DNA of 64,000 nt from Hanleya hanleyi (Eukaryota; Mollusca; Polyplacophora; Lepidopleurida; Hanleyidae), in assembly GCA_036873755.1 (NCBI GenBank), contig JAVTVY010018991.1, forward strand, positions 1 through 64,000, written 5' to 3'. The translations under genes were made by a program, and so were the position numbers. Every line of letters starts with the position of its first letter. Position 1 is the first letter of the stretch. Below, piece after piece: positions 33,201 through 44,270 of this stretch. Under the pieces are notes generated by a model that worked only from the letters and a program-made list of their open reading frames with translations, searched no databases and had not been told where the DNA came from.

Positions 33201-36200
33201 ACAAACAAGCGTCTAGTCTGTCATTCATTATTCAGCCATCGTCCATTAAAGAATATCCGCGTCCATAATCTAAAGACCTAGTCCGTATTCCATACAACAG
33301 CATTAGCCTTCTCGACTTTTTATTGTAGCAGGCCAAGAAGCAAAACTTGGTGGAATTTTTGATAATGTCTTCTTGAATATAGCTGTTTTATACAAGAAAA
33401 TTCTTATATACAAGGCAAACACTTTTTTCACTAATATTTCATGAACTGTTTAATTCACACTTGCCGTAAATGACTATCTTCTTCAGATGTCGATGAATGC
33501 GCTGTAGATGTCTGCGGGCATTATTCGGAATGTAATAATATGGAGGGTTCTTACAGATGTACTTGTCAACACGGTTATGTCAGTAACTCGACTGGTGGTG
33601 GAAATTGCATAGGTATGACGTCTCTCTACCGAGTCGCTGGCGAGCTATGCAAGGCAAACATCATTTCCCATGAAGCGGAAATGTTCCACATATCGATGTA
33701 CCATGAGAATGTTAAGTTTTGTTCCAGTATACACTGCATAGGTGTGGTCTCTCGTCAATCTATCTCTCGAAAGATAAAACGCAATAATGTTCAATAATCT
33801 GATTCCAAAGAGTTGAAGCTTCCAGCGTATGCAATAGGGAAAACATTTGCTTGAAATCTAATTCGAGCAATCCAGAATCATCTTTTTCGTTGTATTATTA
33901 CAATACATCAATTGCAATGTATCGCCGTTCATAATATTTCAGACGAGGATGAATGCCTTTCAAATGCATGCGGGGACAACTCGAAGTGCACCAACCTCTT
34001 GGGTTCATATAACTGCATGTGTGAAGATGGTTACCTCAGTGAAACCGAAGATGACCGAAACTGCATAGGTATGTTAACTTTTAATGTTCGGATTTTTAGG
34101 CACGCAATCTATCATATACTTGTTTGTCACCAACTTGCTTTGGGTTATGTTATTGAGAAACGGTTTCTAAGTTTTTAAATTTTGAGTTGAAGTTGAGAAG
34201 ACGGAGTTATGGAAAACATTTTTACCACCGATTCCACTTTTCGTAAATTAGTTTAACTGCAAATGATTCCTATAGTGTGTAGACGAACTTTCTAGTAGGT
34301 TCTATTTGAAACCATTCATATAGCGTTATATCGTAGAAAAGGCGGAAACGAACGACATCCTTCAGATGTATACACAGTTCTGCAGTATGTTCATCACCAG
34401 TTCTCTATCGTTTTGAAACTGAACCAATTCATAAAACAGTTTTCATTCTTTGTATTTTTTTCTTCTAATTTTGCTTTTGAAAACCTCACATCCAAAGTTT
34501 TCCCTTTTTGACTTTGTAAAATTCTCTTAACCTATCGTTATATCAGATGTCGATGGAGGCTTATCAAATGTATGTGGAGAGAATTCAAAGTTCGATAATC
34601 TCCACGGTTCATTTTTACGGGCATTTGACAAAAAGCTTTTCAGTTACACCTAAGATGGTCAGGATTGATGAAATTTGATTTTAAATAAGCTATCCAGAAT
34701 CACCCTTCTATTTGCATTCTTTTAATTACCTTAGATCTACCTGCAAAAAAGACTTGAAGTTAACCGATTATAATATTTCAGACGAGGATGAATGTCTTTC
34801 ATATGCCTGTGGGAACAATTCTGAATGCACCAACCTCTTGGGTTCATATACCTGCGTTTGTGAAGATGGTTACGTCAGTGAAACCGAAGATGGCCGTAAC
34901 TGTACAGGTATGTTAGCGCTTTACCTTAGAAACATGCAAACAAACATATGTCACCACCCTCGCTTTTAGATATGATCTTGTGAATCGGTTTCAAAGACAT
35001 TTGGTCAAACTCGCTGAGTGAAATTTAAAGTATCGTTTCTTACCAATAACTGCAGCGTTCTTTCGTAGAACCGCCACTGTTGGAAAATGTAGCGACACGG
35101 TTTCCAAACCAGTTTCCAATAGGTTTCCGGAATGGAAACTCGCGTTTTCACCCAGTCCTTCTATCCAGAAAAACGCTTTCATTTGCATTCTTTGCATTAC
35201 CTGCAAACAAGACATGAAGACCGCCGTTTATAATATTTCAGACGAGGATGAATGTCTTTCATATGCATGTTGGAACAACTCGGAATGCACCAACCTCTTG
35301 GGTTCGTATAACTGCCTGTGTAAAGATGGTTACGTCAGTGAAACCGAAGATGATCGTAACTGTACAGGTATGTTAGCGCTTTACATTCGAAGCATGCAAA
35401 CAATCATATGCCATCACCCTCGCTTTTAGATATGATCTTGTGAATCGGTTTCAAAGAACTCACTGAGTGGAGTTTGAAAAATTAAAACACGCGTTACGGA
35501 TAGAAAAAATTCCATTGATTATATTCGTTTTTATCAATTTCTGTCGTTAAATTCATTGCAGATATCGTTAGGCCGCTAAATTCTCTTTGAAAAGAATGAT
35601 GTGGTATGTAGCGTAACTAGAGTCCCGTCTGGCATTCATTATTCAGCCGTTGTCCATTAAAGATTCTCCGCGTCCATAATCCAAAGACCTATTCCATATA
35701 ACAGCATTAGCAACAAATAAAAAAGCATAGTATACATAAATATAGGCTAGATTCTTGCAAGAAAGAAGCGGTCTACAATTTTCAATGAAGCCGGGAAGAC
35801 GTCATGATGTTCCAAAAATGTTAAATTCGTATAGCTTATCAGTAGTCTTAGTCCAAATGATTTCTTCTAAAGTCGTTATCTAGGGAATGATGTATCCCAG
35901 TCACTAACCGGAAAGTATCGTTTCTTACCAATCACTGGAGCGTTCTTTTGTACAAACAACACCGTTGTGTTCGGTGGAAACGAGCAAGTCCATGAAATCT
36001 AGAATAACGCTTTAAGTTACATTCATACAAAAGCATTACCTGCAACCAGGAATTGAAGATCGCGTATTTAATATTTCAGACGAGGATGAATGCCTTTCAT
36101 ATGCATGTGGGAACAACTCGAACTGCACCAACCTCTTGGGCTCGTATAACTGCCTGTGTAAAGATGGTTACGTCAGTGAAACCGAAGATGACCATAACTG

Positions 36201-39200
36201 TACAGGTATGTTAGACTTTTATGTTCAAATGTTCGCAACATGTAAACCCTCATACGTCACTTCACTTTGCGGCATGTTCTCGCGAATGGGTTTTGGAGAT
36301 ATTTGATCGATAACTTTGAGTGAGAATTAAAAGGTGGCGAGACGGATTTTGGATAACTGCACCCTTTGGGTGTATATGCAGTTTTCTGCAAAATATTAAA
36401 CTGCAGTTTTCTTTCGTTTGAAATTAAAACAATACATCATATATCTTGCGTTCTTTTTTATGTTTTGTTTTCAAGAACCTTGCATCCAGCGATTATCCCA
36501 TCTTGACATCATTATATGAATACATCATGTAGCTTCTCTATTCGACTTGTTTTGAATTTTCAGATATCGATGAATGTTTATCAAATGTGTGTGTGGAGAA
36601 TTCAAAGTGCGCTAATCTCCACGGTTCATATGAGTGCACTTGTCAAACTGGTCAGGTCAGTCACACCAAAGATGGCCACGACTGCACAGGTACGACTCTG
36701 CTCTCGGTCGTGTATTCCTTTTCAGTCTCGGGTTCGACATTTGACACAATCAGAAAAGGTATCATGTAAACAATACTGGCACCAACAATATATCTTAATT
36801 TCTGTAAGAGAGAAGCGGTCAACAGTTTTCAAAGTGCATATCGTCAAATTCCTACCACTGATCAGTACTCTTAATACAAACGGTATTCCATGTCGATATC
36901 TGGAATATATTGCATCTCAGTCAGGCTTTGCTTGTGACTATGCATATTTACACAATTAAGATCTCTGTTACACGATGTTCCTGCGACCCTAGTCCTGGGT
37001 TCAGTGGTAGCAGACTCGTCGCGGTATAAAACGTTGAGTCAAAGATCTTGAATATTACGATCGTACTTGAATTGAATTTTGAATTGAATTGAAATTCAGA
37101 GAAGATATGTATATATAAATCAATGTAGAATGCGTCCATATTGTCCGTATATTGGCGGGAATAAAACCCTTGCTATCAACCTCTGATATATTTAACCAAA
37201 CTTATGAAACATTGAGTGAAGCCATGTTGAATTAACTGTGACGTGGATCGAAATCGTCACCTTTTATACAGGATCTAGGAAATCCTACTAGGCGTCAGAT
37301 TGTCACATTTTGGCTCTTTCTATTCTTGCTGACATGCTGAGATACATAGGTAGAATAAGTGTTTGTGTATATATGTTGATTCTCAGGTAGATTATACTCT
37401 AAATGTATATGTTGATGTGTTGACGGGGAAAATATGTTGATGTGTTGATGGAGAAGATGACTCGTTTTACCATTTTACTCTAAGCATTATAGAATATGGA
37501 TCTAGTGTTGAATAGTCTGATACGGTAAAATGAAAATCTGATTGTTGTTTTCAGTTCACTGGACATCCTGGATTGTTGTTTTCGCATCATGCGCTGGTAT
37601 CGCTCTTTCTGTAGCCGTGTTCTTTGGATGGTAAGTGTCTGCTTGTTCACATAAAGTAATTGTTTCGGTATGAAAAAAATGTGACAATGATCCAATATTG
37701 TTAGAATCGGCATCGTGGTTGCTCAAGTTGTTTGGACAGTTGCTTGAGCAGGGATTTCCTATTAAACGCAACATTATAATGGCATAGGAAGTACCCAGGC
37801 CTGGGGGAGCCCCGCCTCAATAGTTCTACAAATAGATAATATATATATAGGGAATAAAATAAAATAATTATGGACGCTTTTATGAACAAGGCAAAAACCC
37901 ATACGAAACTCAAATAAAATTAATCAATGTTTTCAATATTACGATATCTGCTGTGGCGCTACATCAAAATAACAGGAAAAAGCCCAATTTCAAAAGTACG
38001 TCGATACTCTTTTTCGTTTGTCTGTGAGAATTTACAGCATAAGTATGCATACAGGTAGTAAGACAGTTATTTCCCCTATTTACTGTTAACATTTAAATTT
38101 AAAAAAAGTTTGACTGACTAATCAGGTTGAATTTGTTTTTATTCTTAAATGCACTGACGTCTGAGATACCACAGAAACTTGAAAAAAAATGTGATAGAGT
38201 GCATGCCGGGTTTTAGGTGCCGAGGAATGCTTTCTTGTAGTGTCATATGATTGCTTTTTAGTCATCAGACGTCGTCAATTTTCCGCACCTCTTGAATATC
38301 TCTCCAATTGAGCTAGAGGGCTTTGAAGTCGAGTACACCCATTTCCTCGGCACAAAGCTAACTGAACGCTGGAATTTCTATAACCGTTTCAAAATTATAA
38401 AGAAAAACGTTTTAGGTCTGCAAATTGTTTTTTAAACTATTTCATGTTAGTGTAAACAATGGTCTTTTGGACTGCAGTAATGTTGGTTCCCTGCCAGAGT
38501 CAACAAATGGAATCGCTTATGTACTTTGGAAATCTGATGAGTTTCAATAGTCACAGCTTGATCTGTTTGAATGCCCATAAAATTTTCACATCATACCTAT
38601 AAGAAATAAGCCGTTGTGCCTATATGGGGAGCAACTTCCTTTATTACGCACTGATAGAAATACATTCAGACTTCGAATCATATATTGTGTAGGCAGTGAT
38701 TGTCTGCGGCAATGACCGAAAAACTATTACATTTGGAATATTCCATCAATTCTCTGCATCAATTCCATCAATTACGCTGGCATGGCTGGAGTCCAAACAG
38801 ATTACAGTTTTTCAGATGAGATGATCTGTGATTGTCCTGTGCAATAAAAGGTCACCATCTGCCATTGATGTAGTTTAAGCTAATAAGTCGGAGTTGACTT
38901 TCGAGTTTTGGCCACCAGTATTATTGTCCCTCCTCCGAAGTTGTGATGATATCGACATGACCAAACGGAATTTCCTTATCCGTGAAATGACCTAGATAAC
39001 GGGGCGACATCTGTTGTTATTATCAACATGGGTGTATATTCCATAGCGGGGTGGAATTTGCAGCAGCATTGGACAATATACAAACACGTGATCAGGAAAT
39101 ATGCAGTTTTACCTCATTATAATTTAGGGAAAACCTCTGACAAATATAACAGCAGGAATACCCTATTCTCAAGATGTGCTTGAACGGATTTACCACATAT

Positions 39201-42200
39201 TAAATAATGTCGTTGTCAGTGCGATGTGACCTCAATCAAGAGATAACTTGATAGACAGATTGAGTGAAGCGACCAATGTAGCAACTACTGATGACAAAAT
39301 TGTCTCATTGTGTTATTAGCGGTTGTCAGGTCGGCAGCTAATGTCACAACTGCGTTGTGAGAATAGCAGGCGACTCTGTCACTCAAAAAAGTGGTAGCGA
39401 GCATGTTGACGCTTTTTGTCACAACGTAATTATTTGATGAAAAAATATATCACACATGATGTATGACTAAATCTTTGATATATCCACTAATGAAAGTATG
39501 GCCTATATGAATTTAAGACGAAGTTTGAACTCGATCGGAGAAAATAAAATTCCATCAATAACATAGGTTACCCCGTGTATATTTTACTGGGGTGAAATTT
39601 TGGGTCGAAACAAAAGTTTCGAGTATTTGATCCAAACTTCGTTCTAAAATATTATCGAGGTCATTTATAACGAATACGAGATCAGAATTGACCTTGACCT
39701 CGCAAATGACCTCGCAATCGAGGTTCGAACATTTCCAGAAACATTTCTAGATCGTTGTGTCAATTGTCGGTTCAGTGTAACTGTCAGGGATATTGTTCAA
39801 TAGAGGAATGCCAGGACTAGTGCGTAGAGAATATAAACATTCTCGGTTGCATAGTTACAGAAATATGCAAATTACACATTTTAACCCTTTAAACGAAAAA
39901 AAACTAGGTCAAAGTGAATGCCAGATAATTCGAGGTCATAGGTCACCCCACAGTTGATGGGGTCATCACATATCAAAAGGTCAAGGTCATCAGCCTAAAC
40001 CTTGTGACCTTCCGACAAGGCCCCAACTCCGTTCGGGAACGGAGATATATATGTAGGTATTCACCTGAGATAATTATTGGTCTCCTGACGAGGTTACAAA
40101 AACCCTTTGTTATGACATCAGCGGTTGAAATGTACGTTGTTAACTGTCATTGTCGCGAGAACGACAATGTGAAGTTGCAACTACTAATGACACAATTGTC
40201 GTAATCGCCCCATTAGTCGTCGACCCTGCATGAGGAATCGCCAGCTAATGTCACAATTGCGTCTTCTGTTAATGACGTAAATACTGCTAATGTGTTGTTT
40301 ACATTGTCTCAATTGCAGTAATTGTGCCATTAGTAGTTGCTACAGACCAACGAGCGGATGGATACTGCACGAATTATGTGTAGCTCATACAATTCGACCA
40401 ATGTGACAAAAAACCCCAGCAACAATTCAGCCGCTAGCTCACTCTTATCGAAGAATCGTATTGGTTTGTGATGAGTTGATTATATGCTGAAGGCGATCAT
40501 CGAGATAACCTCGCTATTTTTTGTAAATACTTCGGGATATTCCTTTTGTAGTTGTCGTAGGAAAGTTACAAGTTGCAAGTTGCGGCGAGTCGACGATATT
40601 TATAGTATGCCCTTCGAGGTGGAATTTAGTCAGCGTAGCAGCTATTCCTTATCATTTATTACGGACAATTCCAGCCTGAATGAATCAAGTGGCCATTATG
40701 AGCTCATCGATCCGTTATACGATAGTATGGGCTATCGAGTGCCAGTGTGTGTTGAAGATTCCTCTCCGCATATCGATACTGTAATCGATTATGGTAAGTG
40801 CATAAGATTACGTCTAGAAGATTAACAGTCATATCGAAATTTGTAGGTTTTGTAAAAAAAAAATATATATATTTTTTAATTATTGATGCTACGTTTACGG
40901 AATTCAGATATGTTTGAGTTATAAAATATTATAAGAAATTCATTTTGATATTTAAAAAAAATGGTTGCGTTTGGTGAGATATTGTCTCAAGAGCCAAGAG
41001 AAACCAATAGAATCACACAGAAAAGTGTGTCAACATAGATGTTCAAACGGCATCTTTAGATTAAAAAATATTGTCTTTGAAAGTAAATAATTATATTATC
41101 CTGAAAGGAGTTAGCCATTGAGACATATAAGAGGCTCGCCCGGCTGGTGAACGCAGGCCAATAACTAAGTGGAAGCACATCAATAGATTGGATATGTCAT
41201 CCAAATGCATTTTGTATCAATTGCAGAAACAGCTGCTTTAGGAGGTTATGGGACACGGCTTAGCACCCCGAACACAGAAAGTTGCCATTCTGATGGCGAC
41301 CATGTGTGCGTTCTAGCTGCTCCTACGAATTCCGGTGAGTGTTTAAATCGCATTTTCGCGCAAACCCTTTGGTGAAACCTATAATGTTCAGAAACCCATT
41401 TCAAGCGACGTAATAAATGTAGATGTTAGTTCTGATAATCGTCGAGAGATGACACACAAGATACGAAAGATCATACATACTACAAATGTGTTTTGTCGTT
41501 ATCAAATTTAAGAAATTGGGATGTCGGTCGGACATTGCCAGTGACAGCGTAATTCCGCTTAAGCTAGAGGTGCTAGGGGCCGTCTGGTTACTTCGTAGAA
41601 CCCACATGAACAGCCGAAATAAAAGCGCGGCTGAGATACCAAGACTACGTCTTACAATCCTTCGTATTCTAGTCTGAATGCGATGTGCCGAGAGAGACTT
41701 GTATATTTAAGTAAATTTGGCTGAATGCCTTTATATAAACAAGGCCACTATCGAAGATAGTTCAGGGATGAAATAGATAGTTGTCACGTATCCATGGACG
41801 ATTGCACACGGATTGCACACGTCCACAATACATTGCTTATAGTTATTTTCTCATATCATACAAATGTATATTGACACCTTGCCTACCCATGAAATACGTT
41901 ATTATTATTATTAAAAAGTGAGTCTCCAATTTTAAGCGTTTACCTTTCGAAAGTTTCAAACTGTTTCATTCAATGGTGGAACACACTTTCAACAAAATAA
42001 TGGTGTCGTGTGTTTTTTCTTCGAATTTTGGCCTAGAACTTTTTCTGTGAAATTTTAAGTTTATTTACTTGAGAAAATTGGATAAAATACTATGGACATG
42101 CTCTGAAAATTGACATCTCATCAACCAGAACATTATTATAGAGACTGAAACAGAAGTATTTTCTGAACCTATCTCAAAACAACAATGTCAAACGAATCTC

Positions 42201-44270
42201 CGTGATGAATAGCTAACAGGAAAAACGGTTTTCTGTTTATAACTGCGGAAAATAATAATGGAATAGACAGATTAGAGGCCAAAAACTAATAGTGATGCCC
42301 CCCCCCCACCCACACCCCACCGCGATTGTGCAGCAACAGTGTAAATGTCCAAATACAATATGACACTCAATCAGGTGAATATTTTGCCAGGAATAATAAT
42401 ATTTTGAAGGTGTAAATATTTATCTATAAATACATGTATATATCTACCAATTGTTTATGCTTATTTCACATGGGATGTAAACAATCCGCATTATGTTCGA
42501 CAGATGTTAATTTATTGATGCAATTGCACATTTTCTATTGAAGACGCAAGTGAGAAGGCGACAAACCAGTCATTACTCATTCCAAATACTTCATCATCCA
42601 ATGTTGACCATCTACATATAAGAACCGACTATCTTTACCTTTCTTCTCCAACTGTCAAGAAAGGTAAGTTCATATTTGTTTAATACAAATTGTAATTTGA
42701 AATCGACTGTTATTTATAAAGCTGTATAAAAGTCGATACATGTTGACGAACATATACTGTAGAAGATGTTATCCGGATTAGAATACGCTGCGCAACGAAA
42801 CGTACAACTTCAAATGACAATACCTTTTACGGATCAACCCTACTTGTCGGTCTATATATTTTAACTTATATACAGTTTTGTCAGCTGTGTAAATTGGTGT
42901 AAACTTCAATAGATAATCAATCATTTCAACTAGCGTTACATGTCATTACTATTTCCGTTTTACGGTAATTATTTGTTTCTACGTGTTTCTAATCAGATGT
43001 TTTCGCGAATATTGATGGTTATAATACGCACTATGATCAGTTTGAATATCTCACTTGCATTGTTATTTCATTCCACTTGTAGGCGAACACGAGACACTGG
43101 GATATCAGAGGTTATTCGATGTACCATATCTCGAATTACCCAATGTTAACCCTCAAGCTGATAGAACAGACTATCTTCACCCTGTTGCACCTCCTAACAA
43201 GAACGGTGGGTCTGACAATGAACGCACAGGGCATACCTATTCACTTCTTCGAGAAAAAAACCCAAGAGCCTACATGACTTTATTAATAAATCTACAAGTC
43301 TTTCATATTTTTCATGTTTCAATGGGTTATTGATCCCCTGGCATCTAAATCTTGGTATCTGACATCTCGCTTCCCATAAAAGATTTTGAATGATATCCCG
43401 ATTTTTGATCCCTTGATCCATGACCTTTCGAAATCGATATATTTCCTGTTTGTCATAAGCTTGATATATTATGGAAGCTTGACCAAAAATCACATCCTTT
43501 AACTGGAGCTCTAACGCAGAAAATGTTTAATATTCCAGACAATGTTTACTAACGTAGACAAAGTTTTCAATAATTTCCTGTCTTTGCGACCATTTCGACG
43601 TTGACCCTTGAATTTTGACCTAAATTTTGGTACCTGGCATTTCGTTTCCCAATAGCGTATCCACTGGAAAACTTTCTACTATTTCAATGATTTCCTGATT
43701 TGGCCATAGTAACCTTTACTTTTGACCAGAGTTACCTGGCATATATCAACACGCAACGAACTGCGATTTTCAATGATTTTGTTATTTAGTCCATTGTGAC
43801 CCTTGACATATTGACCTAAATTTGTTGCTTCCCAAGTGCATGACTCAATAGATATCCCGTGGAAATGTGAGAGAAATCGGTCAATTTACAATTAATTAAA
43901 AAGTTAAGAAACTAAATAAGGAAAGATGATATGGAGAGGAGGTGAGGAGAATGTGTATTCGATAGGGCTTAATTCACCGGCTTTCGTCGAAATAGCCCAA
44001 AATTACAGAATAAATACCTACCTATGCAAAATGAATTGGGGAACATATTAGTACGATATTTTTGCCTTGGAAATCTTGTTATATTGCAAATTGAGAGAAA
44101 CTCATCTTAGCTATACAGATTTAAAATGTGATTCCAAATGAAACATGTATACATGTGCAGCCAGTGATGCGACAACAGATATAACTGTAAGATCGATTAC
44201 AATTGGGGATATCAATCTGAACTATACTGTCCTTTGTTTCGTTGCAGATGAAGAAGACAGTGAAGACTAG
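30142..44270 (+). CDS. Multi-EGF transmembrane receptor-like gene (5' end not found)
   Basis: Spliced model on the plus strand, all phase-1 introns except the TM/tail junction: nine intact EGF-like exons (30142, 30833, 32851, 33487, 33943, 34782, 35242, 36080, 36564), a transmembrane exon (37555-37630), and tail exons 40552-40793, 41227-41334, 42544-42663, 43083-43205 and 44248-44270 with TAG at 44268-44270. Most EGF units have the calcium-binding form D-x-D-E-C, six Cys, and C-x-N-x-x-G-S-Y. The tail (about 205 residues) is rich in Tyr motifs: [35 protein letters not shown]. By analogy with multi-EGF receptors it would sit in the plasma membrane and signal through phosphotyrosine; that is inference. 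No signal-peptide exon was found, so the start is upstream or lost. A convergent paralogue lies at 56539-63893. Confidence 0.88.
30379..30485 (+). repeat. tRNA-type SINE copy, 5' decayed
   Basis: Begins at TCGATTCCTGCTGACGGC, the T-arm end, and shares the body and the tail (GGCTATACTCCAT...TCATTTCTA) with the copy at 30552-30718. The tRNA-like head is unreadable. Confidence 0.6.
30552..30718 (+). repeat. tRNA-derived SINE
   Basis: The head, 30552-30623 (72 nt), resembles a tRNA: A-box-like TAGCTCAAATTGTAAGAG, B box GGTTCGATTCC, T stem GTGGG/CCCGC, and an acceptor stem with one mismatch. The anticodon stem does not pair properly, so a working tRNA is unlikely. The tail to about 30718 matches the neighbouring copy. 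Confidence 0.65.
30833..30958 (+). CDS. EGF exon 2
   Basis: 126 bp, acceptor ATTTTCAG|, donor [36 protein letters not shown], six Cys. Confidence 0.88.
31470..31960. repeat. Degenerate tandem repeat in the intron, period about 155-175 bp
   Basis: GCTGGATTCTTTCCAAATT at 31480, GCTGGATTCTTTTGAAATT at 31635 and GCTAGTTTCGTTTGAAATT at about 31810 begin three similar units, each followed by TTATCRTCACC. The open frame at 31582-31884 falls in this repeat and is not a gene. Confidence 0.65.
32851..32976 (+). CDS. EGF exon 3
   Basis: 126 bp, acceptor ATTTTCAG|, donor [30 protein letters not shown] followed by [10 protein letters not shown]. The Asp of the usual DVDEC is Asn here. Confidence 0.87.
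33204..33310 (-). mobile_element. PLE 3' terminal fragment
   Basis: Reverse scrap of the UTR end (AAGCGTCTAGTCTGTCATTC ... CATACAACAGCATTAGC) in the intron. Confidence 0.7.
33487..33612 (+). CDS. EGF exon 4
   Basis: 126 bp, acceptor CTTCAG|, donor [30 protein letters not shown] then [12 protein letters not shown]. Confidence 0.87.
33943..34068 (+). CDS. EGF exon 5 (duplicated type)
   Basis: 126 bp, acceptor ATATTTCAG|, donor |[29 protein letters not shown]. Belongs to the group of near-identical exons at 34782, 35242 and 36080. Confidence 0.88.
   Translation, partial: TRMNAFQMHAGTTRSAPTSWVHITACVKMVTSVKPKMTETA
34547..34672 (+). pseudogene. Decayed EGF exon
   Basis: Aligned with the exon at 36564, this reads [20 protein letters not shown]: Glu-Cys is replaced by Gly-Gly and the third Cys by Phe. 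After HGSF the frame ends at stops and the donor is gone. The acceptor AG at 34545-34546 survives. It has probably been skipped by splicing. Confidence 0.75.
34782..34907 (+). CDS. EGF exon 6 (duplicated type)
   Basis: 126 bp. [20 protein letters not shown] then [14 protein letters not shown]. Both its donor-side intron (GTATGTTAGCGCTTTAC...) and acceptor-side intron are nearly the same as those of exon 7. Confidence 0.88.
35242..35367 (+). CDS. EGF exon 7 (duplicated type)
   Basis: 126 bp. [20 protein letters not shown]; the Gly after the second Cys is Trp. Otherwise very close to exons 6 and 8. Confidence 0.88.
35617..35915 (-). mobile_element. PLE 3' UTR fragment in the intron
   Basis: Reverse UTR copy from the terminal block (gtctggcattcattattcagc) to the hairpin's first arm (CAGTCAC at about 35898), where it stops. 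The flank at 35916 resumes sequence like that near 35030. Confidence 0.75.
36080..36205 (+). CDS. EGF exon 8 (duplicated type)
   Basis: 126 bp. [20 protein letters not shown] then [14 protein letters not shown]. Donor |GTATGTTAG. Confidence 0.88.
36564..36689 (+). CDS. EGF exon 9 (last)
   Basis: 126 bp, acceptor ATTTTCAG|, donor [31 protein letters not shown] then [11 protein letters not shown]. Joins the transmembrane exon with the Gly codon G|TT. Confidence 0.88.
36806..37295 (-). mobile_element. Diverged PLE 3' end in the intron
   Basis: Reverse UTR with AAGCGGTCAACAGTTTTCAA at 36815, a partly decayed hairpin near 36912-36934, and decayed C-terminal coding sequence to the CAGGATCTAGGAAATCCTACTAGG block near 37270. 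Confidence 0.65.
37555..37630 (+). CDS. Transmembrane exon
   Basis: 76 bp between GTTTTCAG| and GGATG|GTAAGT. Reads [19 protein letters not shown] then AVFFG, one hydrophobic helix, then Cys-Cys-Arg-Arg across the next junction: a stop-transfer pattern with the tail inside the cell. Confidence 0.85.
37631..39276 (+). other. Intron, nothing certain
   Basis: An inverted pair GTGCCGAGGAA (38217-38227) and TTCCTCGGCAC (38342-38352) bounds a 136-bp segment that may be a small element. The sequence TAGCTCAATTGG on the minus strand within it matches a tRNA A box, but no B box follows. Confidence 0.3.
39277..40344. mobile_element. Candidate TIR element in the intron
   Basis: Ends TGTAGCAACTACTGATG (39277) and CATTAGTAGTTGCTACA (40344) are inverted, and GACCAA flanks both sides (39271-39276, 40345-40350). 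Related inverted motifs recur inside near both ends (for example 40178-40203 and GCTAATGTCACAA at 39347 and 40236). No transposase was recognised. Confidence 0.7.
40552..40793 (+). CDS. Cytoplasmic tail exon 1
   Basis: 242 bp between CTTTTGTAG| and [29 protein letters not shown], then [17 protein letters not shown] and [22 protein letters not shown] fits the YxxM form bound by p85-type SH2 domains. The core is strongly conserved in the paralogue at 56571-56845. Confidence 0.88.
40794..41226 (+). other. Intron, nothing recognised
   Basis: AT-rich intron with an A-tract (40855-40863) and no repeat related to others in the window. Confidence 0.4.
41227..41334 (+). CDS. Cytoplasmic tail exon 2
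   Basis: 108 bp between TTGCAG| and [28 protein letters not shown] then [18 protein letters not shown]. Confidence 0.8.
41543..41690 (+). mobile_element. PLE 3' UTR fragment (third stem variant)
   Basis: Forward fragment (GTAATTCCGCTTAAGCTAGAGG ... GGGGCCGT ... GAGATACC). Its hairpin at 41611-41633 has loop AATAAAAGC with stem CAGCCG/CGGCTG. Confidence 0.65.
41691..42543 (+). other. Intron, nothing recognised
   Basis: Low-complexity stretches: ATT repeats at 41899-41911 and a C-tract at 42297-42308. Confidence 0.4.
42544..42663 (+). CDS. Cytoplasmic tail exon 3
   Basis: 120 bp, acceptor TTGAAG|, donor [26 protein letters not shown] then [13 protein letters not shown] with a DYLYL tyrosine pair. 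Confidence 0.8.
43083..43205 (+). CDS. Cytoplasmic tail exon 4
   Basis: 123 bp, acceptor ACTTGTAG|, donor [29 protein letters not shown] then [13 protein letters not shown]. Confidence 0.8.
43320..43830. repeat. Degenerate tandem repeat in the last intron
   Basis: Units of roughly 130-150 bp sharing TGGTAYCTGGCATTTCGTTTCCC-like text (43351, 43628, 43730) and TTTTCAATGATTTCCTGAT (43684) or relatives. No coding content. Confidence 0.55.
44248..44270 (+). CDS. Last exon of the EGF gene
   Basis: After GTTGCAG|, the phase-1 codon gives D-E-E-D-S-E-D and TAG at 44268-44270. Very short, acidic C-terminus. The match of phase and acceptor is why I place the stop here. Confidence 0.7.

Noticed and set aside
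38216..38352. Small element or tRNA with A-box TAGCTCAATTGG on the minus strand
   Set aside because: No B box; only an 11-bp inverted pair supports it, so it is mentioned only under the intron.
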